Origin: an uncultured Clostridia bacterium
GTDB lineage: Bacteria; Bacillota; Clostridia; Oscillospirales; Butyricicoccaceae
NCBI GenBank assembly: GCA_910589115.1
Contig: CAJUSB010000058.1
Coordinates: 1-20,059 of the forward strand
Reading direction: 5' to 3'
DNA: 20,059 nucleotides
Shown here: positions 1 through 7,813 of the stretch, piece by piece
Position numbering within the stretch: the first letter of the stretch is position 1
How the letters are laid out: each line of letters opens with the position of its first letter
The notes under the pieces: generated by a model
What the model was told of the DNA's origin: nothing
The model's database searches: none
Seen by the model: the letters and a program-made list of their open reading frames with translations, nothing else
Program-made: the position numbers and the translations under genes

Positions 1-64
1 AGTATAGCATGGGTGTCAATCTCTTGGCAAAAAAGTAAATGCTGTTGCCCTGCAATACATACAG

Positions 65-108
65 AAAAGCCCCTGAACGTGCTGCTTAAAGCACATTCAG
101 AGGCTTTT
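65..108 (-). terminator. Rho-independent terminator of the antiterminator-EIICBA operon
   Basis: Read on the minus strand, the sequence 50 bp past the EIICBA stop codon forms a long near-perfect hairpin. It starts AAAAGCC, continues through CTGAA and GTGC pairings, and closes with GGGCTTTT. A-tracts and T-tracts flank both sides, so it could also work in the other direction. Confidence 0.8.
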
Positions 109-158
109 GATTTGCTTCTATTCAGATGTTCGGATTGTCAGCTGTCCGGGAAATGCCT

Positions 159-2258
159 TTACTCAATCCGAAATACGCGATCTCCTGCGGAGGCTGTACC
201 CGTCTTCTCCAGCCGGAAACTGCTGTAAACGTCGCTGTTTGTCACAACAACCGGCGTTACTGTGCGGTATCCCGCATCTATAATTGCTTTTTTGTCAAAG
301 CTGCCGATCAGGTCGCCTTTTTTCAGCTGGTCCCCTTCCTGGACATTGATGGTATAGGGTGCACCGTTCAGCTGCACGGTATCAATACCGACATGAATCA
401 GCAATTCAACCCCCTCTGCCGTTATCAGGCCAATGGCATGTTTCGTACCAAAGACCGTTGCTACTTCGCAATCTGCGGGAGCATAAATTTTGTTATCCTC
501 GGGTTCCACTGCAAAGCCTTCGCCGACCATCTTTTCCGAGAAAACGCCGTCGTCAACTTCCTCAATCGGGATAACCTTACCCGAAATCGGCGTTGCAATC
601 GTACAGGGCGCACCCGCTGGAGCAGCAGAAGCCGCTTCCGCCGGAGCAGCCGCAGGCGCTGCCGCAGCTTCCTGATTGCTCGCAGGTGAAGCCAGAAAGG
701 CTTCCAAATCAGATTTAATGACAGAAACACGCGGGCCATAAACAACCTGCACACCGGTTCCCTTGCAGATAATGCCCGATGCGCCGGTCTCTCTAAGCAG
801 TTTCTGATCCACCTTTGACGCATCATGAACGGTGCAGCGCAGACGCGTGATACAGCAGTCAACATCCGAAATATTTGCCTTGCCTCCAAGGCCCATCATA
901 ATCTGGCGGGAAAGTGCATCATCACCGTCATTCTGTGCGCCCTCCTTCCGGGCGTTGACATCCTGACGGGTATACAGTTTGATTTCCGAATCGTCACGGC
1001 CTGGGGTCTTATAGTCAAATTTGGTAATCATCAGGGAGAATACCACATAATACAGTACAAAATATGCTGCGCCAACTGCCAGTATCCACACCCAGCTTGT
1101 TTTTGCATTGCCCTGCATCACGCCGAACAGTGTCAGGTCAATCAGGCCGCCCGAAAATGTCAGTCCAACACCCACATTCAGCATATGCATAATCATATAG
1201 GAAGCGCCTGCAAACACACAGTGCACAACATACATGATCGGCGCTACAAACAGGAACGTAAATTCAAGCGGCTCGGTAATACCGGTCAGCATAGAAGTCA
1301 ACGCCGCCGAAAGAAGCAGGCCGCCAACGACCTTACGGTTTTCAGGCTTGGCGCAGCGGTAAAGCGCGAAAGCCGCACCCGGCAGGCCGAAAATCATCAG
1401 CGGGAACTTACCAGCCATAAAGCGGGTCGCCGAAACCGAAAAATGCTCAATCCCCGGTACGGCCAACTCGGCAAAGAAAATATTCTGCGCACCTTCCACC
1501 AGCTGTCCGGCGACAGTTGCCGTACCGCCCAGCGCCGTCTGCCAAAAGGGGATATAAAAGACATGGTGCAGGCCGAACGGGATCAGCGCGCGCTCAATGA
1601 AACCATACAGCCAGGTGCCTGCATATCCGGAGGCCAGCACAAAGCCGCCCAGTGCATTGATGCCGCTCTGGATCATCGGCCAAACGTAATACATCACGAT
1701 ACCGACAACCAGATAAACCGCCGATGAAACGATAGGCACAAAGCGCGTACCGCTGAAGAAGGAAAGCACCTGCGGCAGCTGGATTTTATAGAACTTATTA
1801 TGCAGTGCAGCCGTACCCAAACCGACCAAAATACCGCCGAATACACCCATTTGCAGGGACTGGATACCAACAACGCTGGCAGTCGCGCCGCTCAGGTCAG
1901 GTGCACCGAAGGCGGTCAGCATCGCACCAATGGTAGCGTGCATGACGAAGAAGGAAATCGCCGCCGCAAGCGCAGAAACTTCCTTTTCCTGCTTGCCCAT
2001 ACCAATCGCGACACCCATTGCAAAGATAATCGGCAGATTATCAAATACAATGGAACCCGCCGCATTCAATACCTGTAAAATCGCATTGATAAAGGTTCCC
2101 GGGCCCATAATTGCCATCAGGCCATAGGTTTGCAGCATCGTTTCATTGGTGAAGGAACCGCCGATGCCTAAAAACAGGCCCGCAACCGGCAGAATTGCAA
2201 TCGGCAGCATAAAGGAACGTCCTACACGCTGCAAAATGCCAAAAATCTTATCTTTCAT
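159..2258 (-). CDS. PTS glucose-family EIICBA permease (glucose or GlcNAc type)
   Basis: A 699-residue three-domain PTS permease that imports and phosphorylates a hexose at the membrane. The N-terminal IIC domain (about 1-430) starts with the family hallmark FMLPIAILPVAG and contains GLHH and GITEPLEF motifs typical of the glucose superfamily. The IIB domain (about 450-525) has the phosphorylatable Cys469 in CITRLR. An Ala/Pro/Glu-rich linker (about 528-551) leads to a IIA domain with the paired histidines His607 and His622 (LLIHVGIDT). All phosphotransfer sites are intact and the length is normal for Gram-positive EIICBA proteins. The gene starts 15 bp after the antiterminator gene stop, so the two are almost certainly one transcript. 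The substrate is inferred: glucose is likely because a separate GlcNAc system lies at the other end of the window, but the families overlap. Confidence 0.93.
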   Translation of the reverse strand: MKDKIFGILQRVGRSFMLPIAILPVAGLFLGIGGSFTNETMLQTYGLMAIMGPGTFINAILQVLNAAGSIVFDNLPIIFAMGVAIGMGKQEKEVSALAAAISFFVMHATIGAMLTAFGAPDLSGATASVVGIQSLQMGVFGGILVGLGTAALHNKFYKIQLPQVLSFFSGTRFVPIVSSAVYLVVGIVMYYVWPMIQSGINALGGFVLASGYAGTWLYGFIERALIPFGLHHVFYIPFWQTALGGTATVAGQLVEGAQNIFFAELAVPGIEHFSVSATRFMAGKFPLMIFGLPGAAFALYRCAKPENRKVVGGLLLSAALTSMLTGITEPLEFTFLFVAPIMYVVHCVFAGASYMIMHMLNVGVGLTFSGGLIDLTLFGVMQGNAKTSWVWILAVGAAYFVLYYVVFSLMITKFDYKTPGRDDSEIKLYTRQDVNARKEGAQNDGDDALSRQIMMGLGGKANISDVDCCITRLRCTVHDASKVDQKLLRETGASGIICKGTGVQVVYGPRVSVIKSDLEAFLASPASNQEAAAAPAAAPAEAASAAPAGAPCTIATPISGKVIPIEEVDDGVFSEKMVGEGFAVEPEDNKIYAPADCEVATVFGTKHAIGLITAEGVELLIHVGIDTVQLNGAPYTINVQEGDQLKKGDLIGSFDKKAIIDAGYRTVTPVVVTNSDVYSSFRLEKTGTASAGDRVFRIE

Positions 2259-2273
2259 GTCCTTATTACTCCT

Positions 2274-3152
2274 TTACGATTCATTTTCGGCTAAGCCCAT
2301 TGAAATGGCCAGCCGATGCAGATGGATGGTTAAGAAGGTCAGCTCCTCCGCAGGAAGGACAAACCGGAACTGCTCCCGCAGCCCCTCCCGTATCTGTTCC
2401 GCACAGCGGTAATCTGCGGGATAACGCCGCGCAAGCATACTCTGGAATTCGGAATCACGCTCCGTGGTGTACTTGTTCTGCGTGATGCGCTGTCCAAGGA
2501 ATTTCAAATGCGTGAGAAACCGTCCATAGTCCAGCGAGCGTTCATCGAGATGCACCTCGTAATAGCCCTGCACGATTTCAATAATTCGGCTGACGATCTC
2601 CGTGATCCGAATCATATCGGACATTTTTCCATCTATCTCAGCATTGACAATATGCAGCGCAATAAACCCTGCTTCATCCTCACTCAATCGGAAACCCAGC
2701 TGCTGCTCGACTAAATCCAGCGCTTTTTCACCCAGTGCAAACTCTCCCGGATAAAAATTGTGAATCTCCCAAAGCAGATGATTCGGATATGCAGTGCCAT
2801 TTTGCAGCCGTTCCACAGCAAAACAGATGTGGTCGGTGAGTGTGATATAGATATTCTCACTCAGCCGGCAGCCAAGCGTTTTCTCGGCAAGCTCAATAAT
2901 CGCTGTGCTGATATCCAGGAATTCCGATGGAACATCTGACAGCAGCTGCATCAGGCGGCTGGATTTTTCCGGGTCGCGCAGCGCATAGACCTTTTCCACC
3001 CGCGCAGCCGGAACCAGATCCCCCGGCTGCTTCTTAAAACCAATGCCAAGGCCGCGCAATATCACCTCCTGCCCCTCTTCCAGAATGGCGACAAAATTAT
3101 TGCTGATAACCTGATGTATCCGGTATGTACCGGACAGCTTTTTACCATTCAT
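2274..3152 (-). CDS. BglG/LicT-family transcription antiterminator
   Basis: A 292-residue RNA-binding antiterminator. The N-terminal CAT domain (about 1-57) would bind the RAT hairpin in the leader and prevent formation of the overlapping terminator. Two PTS regulation domains follow, PRD1 (about 65-172) and PRD2 (about 175-285). The four histidines expected to be phosphorylated by the PTS are visible: His108 (TDHI) and His167 (ALHI) in PRD1, His215 (LTHL) and His277 (TIHLHR) in PRD2, spaced as in LicT. It is the first gene of the EIICBA operon, and its own leader holds a RAT-like element and a terminator. The sequence therefore suggests autoregulation, with EIICBA as the likely PTS partner that inhibits it when substrate is absent. 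LicT/SacY-like rather than GlcT-like is favoured by the RAT sequence, but subfamily assignment is not certain. Confidence 0.93.
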   Translation of the reverse strand: MNGKKLSGTYRIHQVISNNFVAILEEGQEVILRGLGIGFKKQPGDLVPAARVEKVYALRDPEKSSRLMQLLSDVPSEFLDISTAIIELAEKTLGCRLSENIYITLTDHICFAVERLQNGTAYPNHLLWEIHNFYPGEFALGEKALDLVEQQLGFRLSEDEAGFIALHIVNAEIDGKMSDMIRITEIVSRIIEIVQGYYEVHLDERSLDYGRFLTHLKFLGQRITQNKYTTERDSEFQSMLARRYPADYRCAEQIREGLREQFRFVLPAEELTFLTIHLHRLAISMGLAENES

Positions 3153-3240
3153 AAATGCCTCTGGAAAAACGCACCCCTGTATACCACCCCAGGCCTAACC
3201 GGTATATACGTTTTCACCCTATTTTCCCCCTTTCTGTCAA

Positions 3241-3287
3241 AAATTAAAGGCCAAACAACCGGAATCCCTTCCAGCAGCTTGGCCTTG
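3241..3287 (-). terminator. Leader terminator under antiterminator control
   Basis: On the minus strand an 8-bp perfect stem AAGGCCAA/TTGGCCTT (plus-strand arms 3247-3254 and 3279-3286) is followed by TAATTTTT. It lies between the promoter and the antiterminator gene. Its upstream arm is also the 3' part of the RAT sequence, so the two structures exclude each other. Confidence 0.8.
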
Positions 3288-3310
3288 CCTGCATCACCAG
3301 TCACAAGACA
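3281..3310 (-). promoter_or_regulatory. RAT (ribonucleic antiterminator) element
   Basis: The minus-strand sequence CTTGTGACTGGTGATGCAGG followed by CAAGGCC matches the BglG/LicT-type RAT pattern (GG-TTGT-ACTG, loop, GCAGGCAA-ACC) at most conserved positions. Its 3' end overlaps the first arm of the leader terminator. The adjacent gene encodes a protein of the family that recognises RATs. Confidence 0.8.
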
Positions 3311-3317
3311 TGTTTAT

Positions 3318-3335
3318 TTGTATTTAAGGATACAA
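3318..3335. promoter_or_regulatory. 18-bp palindrome over the -10 box (candidate operator)
   Basis: TTGTAT-TTAAGG-ATACAA has perfect 6-bp arms and contains the -10 hexamer of the antiterminator operon promoter. A repressor bound here would block RNA polymerase. Part of the motif (TTGTATCCTTA on the minus strand) recurs at the GlcNAc operon promoter near 19447. The regulator is unknown; a GntR/HutC-type protein is one guess. Confidence 0.5.
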
Positions 3336-3355
3336 TATTATTTCTCATTTGTCAA
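3327..3355 (-). promoter_or_regulatory. Sigma-A type promoter of the antiterminator-EIICBA operon
   Basis: Minus strand: TTGACA (plus 3350-3355), 17-bp spacer, TATCCT (plus 3327-3332). Transcription would begin near 3320, about 10 bp upstream of the RAT, leaving a leader of roughly 170 nt. Confidence 0.78.
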
Positions 3356-3487
3356 GAAAAGCCCGCAGCAAAAAGCAAATTTCAGCAGTACAAACAACTT
3401 TTAGCCGCACAGTTTGTAAAAAACATCCAAACATTTGTATTTCTGCCCCCCTATCGCTGCGTTGGCTCCCGTTAGAATCCATATCGG

Positions 3488-3712
3488 TCAGTCCCACTGC
3501 ATCCGCTCCGTCCGCCCAAGCAGATAATCAACGCTTACCTGGTGAAAATCCGCCAACCGTATCAAAATATCTGTTGGAATATCAAGCCCGCCACGCTCAT
3601 AATGACTGTATACCCGCTGGCTGCAATGTATGATTTCTGCCATTTCAGTCTGCGACATATCTTTATCTTCCCGTAAATTCCGAATCCTGGGATACATTGC
3701 TATCATCCTCAT
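3488..3712 (-). CDS. Small XRE/Cro-type helix-turn-helix regulator
   Basis: A 74-residue protein that is essentially a single HTH_3 DNA-binding domain. It reads RIRNLREDKDMSQTEMAEII, then a recognition helix around CSQRVYSHYERG, ending in the common VDYLLGRTE segment. The ATG at 3712 is chosen because AAGG lies 8 bp before it; an upstream TTG at 3736 lacks a good ribosome binding site, and further ATGs at residues 3 and 6 are also possible. It has no sensor domain. It stands alone, upstream of the antiterminator operon on the same strand, but that operon has its own strong promoter. Target genes cannot be told from the sequence. Confidence 0.85.
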   Translation of the reverse strand: MRMIAMYPRIRNLREDKDMSQTEMAEIIHCSQRVYSHYERGGLDIPTDILIRLADFHQVSVDYLLGRTERMQWD

Positions 3713-3756
3713 CACCTCATCCTTATCATAAAACAAACCATATCAGCCATTTATTT

Positions 3757-3775
3757 TTAGCCCAAAATAGGCTAA
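3757..3775. promoter_or_regulatory. Inverted repeat upstream of the XRE gene (possible autoregulatory operator)
   Basis: TTAGCC-CAAAATA-GGCTAA has perfect 6-bp arms and lies 45-63 bp upstream of the proposed XRE start. XRE proteins often bind such palindromes in their own promoter, but no clear promoter hexamers were identified around it. Confidence 0.3.
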
Positions 3776-3825
3776 CACATACAAGCCGGTGATTATATAC
3801 TCATGTGCGTTACGGTTTGCTGCTC

Positions 3826-3985
3826 GGTTCGCCTGCGCGGCGAGCGGTCCTACGCGGACGGCGCCAGAGGGACTTGTCCCTCTGGACTCCCTTTCTCCGC
3901 TGCGGCGGGGAATGGTGCGGCGATTTTCGCTGCTGCACCCTGCCCAGCCCGCCAAAAGCACGGCGGGCCGGGTGGGTGAATATGG
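3826..3985. repeat. GC-rich hairpin repeat, copy A
   Basis: This block fills most of the gap between the XRE gene and the ABC permease gene. It contains a 22-bp palindrome (3864-3885; arms CCAGAGGGAC and GTCCCTCTGG) and a CCCGCC/GGCGGG hairpin at about 3947-3967. Positions 3857-3911 are identical in reverse orientation to 19754-19808. Several apparent open frames across it are explained by base composition and resemble no protein family. Confidence 0.85.
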
Positions 3986-4075
3986 CAAATCTTTTCATTC
4001 GTGAGTATAAGTAAAAGAGTACCTTGGGCACTGATATCCGAATTTATGTTATTCTGACATATCCCCTGCATAGGG

Positions 4076-4107
4076 AAACTGCTGTCTCAAAAACAAGACA
4101 GCAGTTT
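4076..4107. terminator. Hairpin downstream of the ABC permease gene
   Basis: Perfect 12-bp stem AAACTGCTGTCT/AGACAGCAGTTT with an 8-nt loop, 47 bp past the permease stop codon. There is no good T-tract after it on the minus strand, so its activity as an intrinsic terminator is uncertain; it may instead protect the mRNA 3' end. Confidence 0.5.
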
Positions 4108-4153
4108 CAGCTTTTGCAAAATATTAGTTTTATACAAGTTTCTGCAAGCCCAT

Positions 4154-6832
4154 TTAATCATTCGCCCGGATGCGTTCCACAATAGACTGCCGTGATACCA
4201 TTCTGTAAAGCAGCAGAGGAATCAGGATGCCAAGTGCCGCAAACACCGGCAGCAGGCACAGGATTGGCAAGAACGTTGCACGATAAGTGAAGAACCAGAA
4301 CATATTTCCCATCACTTCACCCAGCAGCGGCCCAGTCACAATGGCAAGGATAAAGGACCCTCCGATTGCAAGGCCTGCATAAATCAATCCCTCGCAAATC
4401 AGCATTCTTTTGAGCTGCGCCCCCGTCATACCGATTGATTGCAGGACCGCAAATTCACGGCGGCGTGTCAGGATGCTGGTCAATACTGCATTCAGGAAAT
4501 TCAGTATACCGACAAGCCCGACAATAAAGCTCAGCGTACTGCCCAAGATCAAAAACATCCCCTTAAATCCTTCAAATTCATCGACATAGCCCTGCTTGGA
4601 CTCATAATCCATCAGCGGATCGATTTTTTCCGTGTAATCTTTCAAATAGGTTTCCATTGATTGCGTCATGCCGTCCTCAACATCAATCAGCAGATGAAGG
4701 ATATCCGAGCACTGCATATCTGTTTTCATACTCTCCGCATTTATCACAAACTGGTTTGCGCCGTAGTAACGGAAGCTCATGGAATGACGCATAGTAACTG
4801 CCGCACAGACGGTATATTCCTTATCGGTATACACTTCCGGCTCAGTCCGGAACGGGCGGCTGCCCTCAAACGCTTTATCCAGCTCATCGGCAGGGATTTC
4901 TTCATTTGTATCATTATAAAAATATTTCCATTTGTCTACCCTGCGCAGCGTAACCTTATCCCCCGGCCTGGCCCAGTTGCTATCCCATTCGGCCTCGTTA
5001 TAGTCGTCAGTAAAATAAACCGCCGCGATTGCATCCTGTTCCGGGTCATAGAGCGGGGAAAGGTCACCATCGATTGCCGTCAAATGGTCAAGCGCGAAAT
5101 CCTCCATACCATATAAATCGATACTCGTCATGACGCGCCCGTCCGCAGTACGCGGCAGCGTTTTCATGTATGCATCGACTGTCTCCGGCGGATTCCAACG
5201 CATTACCGATTCCCGGACATTCGCTTCCGGCTCAAAATCCTGAATCGTGCGGGAAGCGCCATAGACGCGCCCGGATGCCGTAATACCGGGCTGCTCGAGG
5301 ATATTTGCCAAGTCCTCCTCTTGCAGGAACTCCGCAAAGCCCCCTGTCTGGAAATAACTTGCATCGCCAACAATAAAATCAGTTACAACCCAACTACTCA
5401 AATACTTATCCATATCGAAGCCGTTTGCAAACACATAGGTCATCTGCATCAGCGTGACTGCCAGCGCCAGGGAAAGCACAACCAACACCGTTTTGCTTTT
5501 GCTGCGGCCCATATTGGCGACGGCCATACGATATTCGTTCGCACCTGTCCTGCGGCGGCGGAGCCGCTTCCCCGGCTTTACGGAATCGCCCTCCGTATAG
5601 CGCACCGCTTCAATCGGTGAAACCCTGGATGCTATTTTTCCGGGCTTCCGGCAGGAAATCAAGACTGTAACCAGTGAAAACAGCGCCGCAAATGCAAATG
5701 CAATAGGCGGTACATTGACCGAATAAATCTTAAAAGATGTGATATTCATGATAACCGGCACCAGCGCTTTGCCGGTGAAATACCCCAGGACGAGGCCAAT
5801 GGGAATACCTCCCAATGAAAGTGCCAATGCCTGATGGCGGACGATCCGTTTAAGCTGGACGCCTGTTGTGCCAATCGTTTTCAGCAAGCCATAAAACTGA
5901 ATATCACTCGATACCGAAATACGGAAAATATTATAGATAATCAGATATCCGGTCAATACAATGAGTACCAGAAGCACTGCAACCGCTGCAACGGTTGATA
6001 TATCAAAATTAGAAGCAATCTGCGCCCCCAGATACGCCCAGTTGACGCCAATACGGATATAATGATCGGCCAGCTCATCATCCCGCTGGAATCCGTGGTC
6101 AGTCAGGATTTCCGTCATCTCCGCCTCGATCCGGGAGCTGGATCTCAGCATAATATTCATATCCAAACGGCCTGTTATATCCAGGTCACCCTGCTGCTCA
6201 TATTCTGCGAGAATTTCATCGGCATATTCGCGGGAAACATTTGCAAAGCTCGCCATGCCAGCCGGGTCGTACTCCCACCAGCCGCAAAGTGTGAATGTGT
6301 CTGTCCGCAGCTGCGGATGCTGTGTATTCTCTCCCAGATAATAGGATAATTCGATTTTGGCGCCCATCTCCGGCGTCACGCCCAGCAGTGCCAAAACGCG
6401 GCTGTCTGTTATGATTTCATCCTTCGCCCGTGGATAATGCCCCTCTTCCAGGTCAATAAAGTAATCCCTCGCGCAGTTGTCATCCATCCAGCTGACCTCT
6501 ACGTGCGACTTATTAAAGGGCGGATCTGTGGGCATTCCAAGCATTTGGCGGATTGCAGCGCTTACGATACGTTCGTCATCAGAAAGTATCTCAATCTGCT
6601 CCGGTGTAACATCCTTAAACGTACCATGGAACCGGCCCCCCACCTGCCGGAATGTCGATTCCTGAAAGGAATTTACGATTGCCCCCGCTATCGAAAACAG
6701 CGACATGAAAAGCAGCGTTGTTAATGCAATCGCCATCACAGCAATCAGGTTACGGGTCCTCGATGCCTTCAGGCTGCGCGCCGAGATCCGGCGGATGCAG
6801 CGTTTATTAGGTACTTTTGTTTCGATCTTCAT
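4154..6832 (-). CDS. ABC transporter permease, FtsX/MacB family
   Basis: An 892-residue membrane protein with the layout of large Gram-positive FtsX-type permeases. There is one N-terminal TM segment (about 29-53), a roughly 220-residue extracellular domain, three TM segments (about 275-400), a second TM/extracellular/TM unit starting near residue 445, and a final three-TM FtsX domain at the C-terminus. The repeated SIGMTGAQLKRM-like and TIGTTGVQLKRI motifs mark the cytoplasmic loops of the two FtsX domains and would couple to the ATPase. Its ATG overlaps the ATPase stop by 4 bp (ATGA), so the pair is translationally coupled. Family members export or act on peptides, antibiotics or lipoproteins at the cell surface. 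No two-component system or substrate gene is next to it, so the substrate is unknown. Confidence 0.9.
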   Translation of the reverse strand: MKIETKVPNKRCIRRISARSLKASRTRNLIAVMAIALTTLLFMSLFSIAGAIVNSFQESTFRQVGGRFHGTFKDVTPEQIEILSDDERIVSAAIRQMLGMPTDPPFNKSHVEVSWMDDNCARDYFIDLEEGHYPRAKDEIITDSRVLALLGVTPEMGAKIELSYYLGENTQHPQLRTDTFTLCGWWEYDPAGMASFANVSREYADEILAEYEQQGDLDITGRLDMNIMLRSSSRIEAEMTEILTDHGFQRDDELADHYIRIGVNWAYLGAQIASNFDISTVAAVAVLLVLIVLTGYLIIYNIFRISVSSDIQFYGLLKTIGTTGVQLKRIVRHQALALSLGGIPIGLVLGYFTGKALVPVIMNITSFKIYSVNVPPIAFAFAALFSLVTVLISCRKPGKIASRVSPIEAVRYTEGDSVKPGKRLRRRRTGANEYRMAVANMGRSKSKTVLVVLSLALAVTLMQMTYVFANGFDMDKYLSSWVVTDFIVGDASYFQTGGFAEFLQEEDLANILEQPGITASGRVYGASRTIQDFEPEANVRESVMRWNPPETVDAYMKTLPRTADGRVMTSIDLYGMEDFALDHLTAIDGDLSPLYDPEQDAIAAVYFTDDYNEAEWDSNWARPGDKVTLRRVDKWKYFYNDTNEEIPADELDKAFEGSRPFRTEPEVYTDKEYTVCAAVTMRHSMSFRYYGANQFVINAESMKTDMQCSDILHLLIDVEDGMTQSMETYLKDYTEKIDPLMDYESKQGYVDEFEGFKGMFLILGSTLSFIVGLVGILNFLNAVLTSILTRRREFAVLQSIGMTGAQLKRMLICEGLIYAGLAIGGSFILAIVTGPLLGEVMGNMFWFFTYRATFLPILCLLPVFAALGILIPLLLYRMVSRQSIVERIRAND

Positions 6833-7506
6833 GCTTCGCCACTCCTTACAATGCGTCCATCCTCAATATGGATAATACGGTTTGCCAGCTGGGCGATTTC
6901 TTCATTGTGCGTAATCATAACAATTGTCTGGCCATATTTCTGGCTGGAAAGCTGCATCAGTGAAAGTACCTCCTGCGAAGTTTTAGAATCCAGATTGCCG
7001 GTCGGCTCATCGGCAAGGATAATGGAGGGCTTGGTCGCCAGTGCCCGCGCAATCGCAACGCGCTGCTGCTGCCCGCCGGAAAGCTGGTTCGGCAGATTAT
7101 TCAGCTTGCTCTCAAGCCCCAGCGTTTCAATGACGCTGTCAACAAAAGCACGGTCGATACGTTCCCCGTCCAGCTCAATAGGCAGCACGATATTTTCATA
7201 AATATTCAGTACGGGCACCAGGTTATATGCCTGGAAAACAAAGCCGATCTGCCGCCGCCGGAAAATAGTCAAATCATCCGCCCCCAACTCGAAAATATCG
7301 CGCCCGCCGATGAAAACCTTCCCGCTGGTCGCGCGGTCGAGGCCACCCAGCATATGCAGCAGCGTCGATTTGCCCGAACCGGAAGTGCCGACAATAGAGA
7401 CAAACTGCCCTTCTTCAACCGTCAGGTCAACACCGTCCAGCGCACGCACCAGCGTATCGCCCGAGCCGTAATATTTGCGTAAATCCTGCGTTTCCAATAT
7501 CGTCAT
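6829..7506 (-). CDS. ABC transporter ATP-binding protein, LolD/MacB/BceA type
   Basis: A 225-residue ATPase with all motifs present: Walker A GTSGSGKS (40-47), Q-loop around FVFQAYNLVP, signature LSGGQ (142-146), Walker B IILADEP (162-168), D-loop and switch His200. The start at 7506 is preceded by AGGAGG with 9-bp spacing; an in-frame GTG seven codons earlier would place that ribosome binding site inside the gene. It drives the adjacent FtsX-family permease, with which it overlaps by 4 bp. The closest family pattern is MacB/LolD/BceA, used in mechanotransmission and peptide resistance rather than bulk transport. Upstream repeats suggest activation by a response regulator. Confidence 0.95.
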   Translation of the reverse strand: MTILETQDLRKYYGSGDTLVRALDGVDLTVEEGQFVSIVGTSGSGKSTLLHMLGGLDRATSGKVFIGGRDIFELGADDLTIFRRRQIGFVFQAYNLVPVLNIYENIVLPIELDGERIDRAFVDSVIETLGLESKLNNLPNQLSGGQQQRVAIARALATKPSIILADEPTGNLDSKTSQEVLSLMQLSSQKYGQTIVMITHNEEIAQLANRIIHIEDGRIVRSGEA

Positions 7507-7540
7507 TTGTGTATTCCTCCTCAACACATTTTTTGCTGTG

Positions 7541-7546
7541 ACTATA
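7541..7546 (-). promoter_or_regulatory. Candidate -10 box of the ABC exporter operon
   Basis: TATAGT on the minus strand, about 35 bp before the ATPase start. No -35 hexamer is seen at the right distance; the octamer repeats occupy that position, which fits an activator-dependent promoter. Confidence 0.5.
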
Positions 7547-7558
7547 GTTTAGCACATA

Positions 7559-7625
7559 ATTCTTTCGAGAATCTTTCAGGAATCTTACAGTTTTGAAAGA
7601 TTTGAATGCAGACAGGAAAGATTTG
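7559..7625. repeat. GAAAGATT octamer array (candidate response-regulator sites)
   Basis: On the minus strand three degenerate copies follow one another at an 11-bp period: GTAAGATT (plus 7581-7588), GAAAGATT (7570-7577) and GAAAGAAT (7559-7566). Two further GAAAGATTTG copies run on the plus strand at 7595-7604 and 7616-7625, 21 bp apart. Spacing near one or two helical turns is typical of OmpR-family binding sites. Confidence 0.6.
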
Positions 7626-7735
7626 GTGATTATGTGCAAAAAAACGTCCATATTGAAAGGAAATTGTTAAAAGCTACGCTTTTTGTTTTTCTGCATAAAG
7701 TTTTTGAATTTCTGCTTTTCGCAAGACACAGACTG

Positions 7736-7744
7736 TGATATAAT
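7736..7744 (+). promoter_or_regulatory. Extended -10 promoter of rmlA
   Basis: TGATATAAT, an extended -10 element with a consensus TATAAT (7739-7744), about 70 bp upstream of the rmlA start. The -35 region is weak, which is common with extended -10 promoters. Confidence 0.6.
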
Positions 7745-7813
7745 ACCATAAGCGGGCAGATTGCCTGTAAAAAGTGATGATTTTGTTAAGGTGACGAAAG
7801 AAGAGGAGTATTC

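Noticed and set aside
825..1727. 300-codon open frame opposite the EIICBA gene
   Set aside because: It is antisense to a clearly conserved coding region, has no ribosome binding site and its translation is low-complexity with no family features; it is a shadow of the real gene.
3200..3219. Possible catabolite-responsive (cre) site TGAAAACGTATATA on the minus strand
   Set aside because: It differs from the consensus at two positions normally conserved and lies downstream of the leader terminator.
3781..4000. Possible CRISPR array or insertion sequence in the GC-rich block
   Set aside because: There are no regularly spaced repeats with unique spacers and no transposase frame; the block is a hairpin mosaic shared with other intergenic sites.
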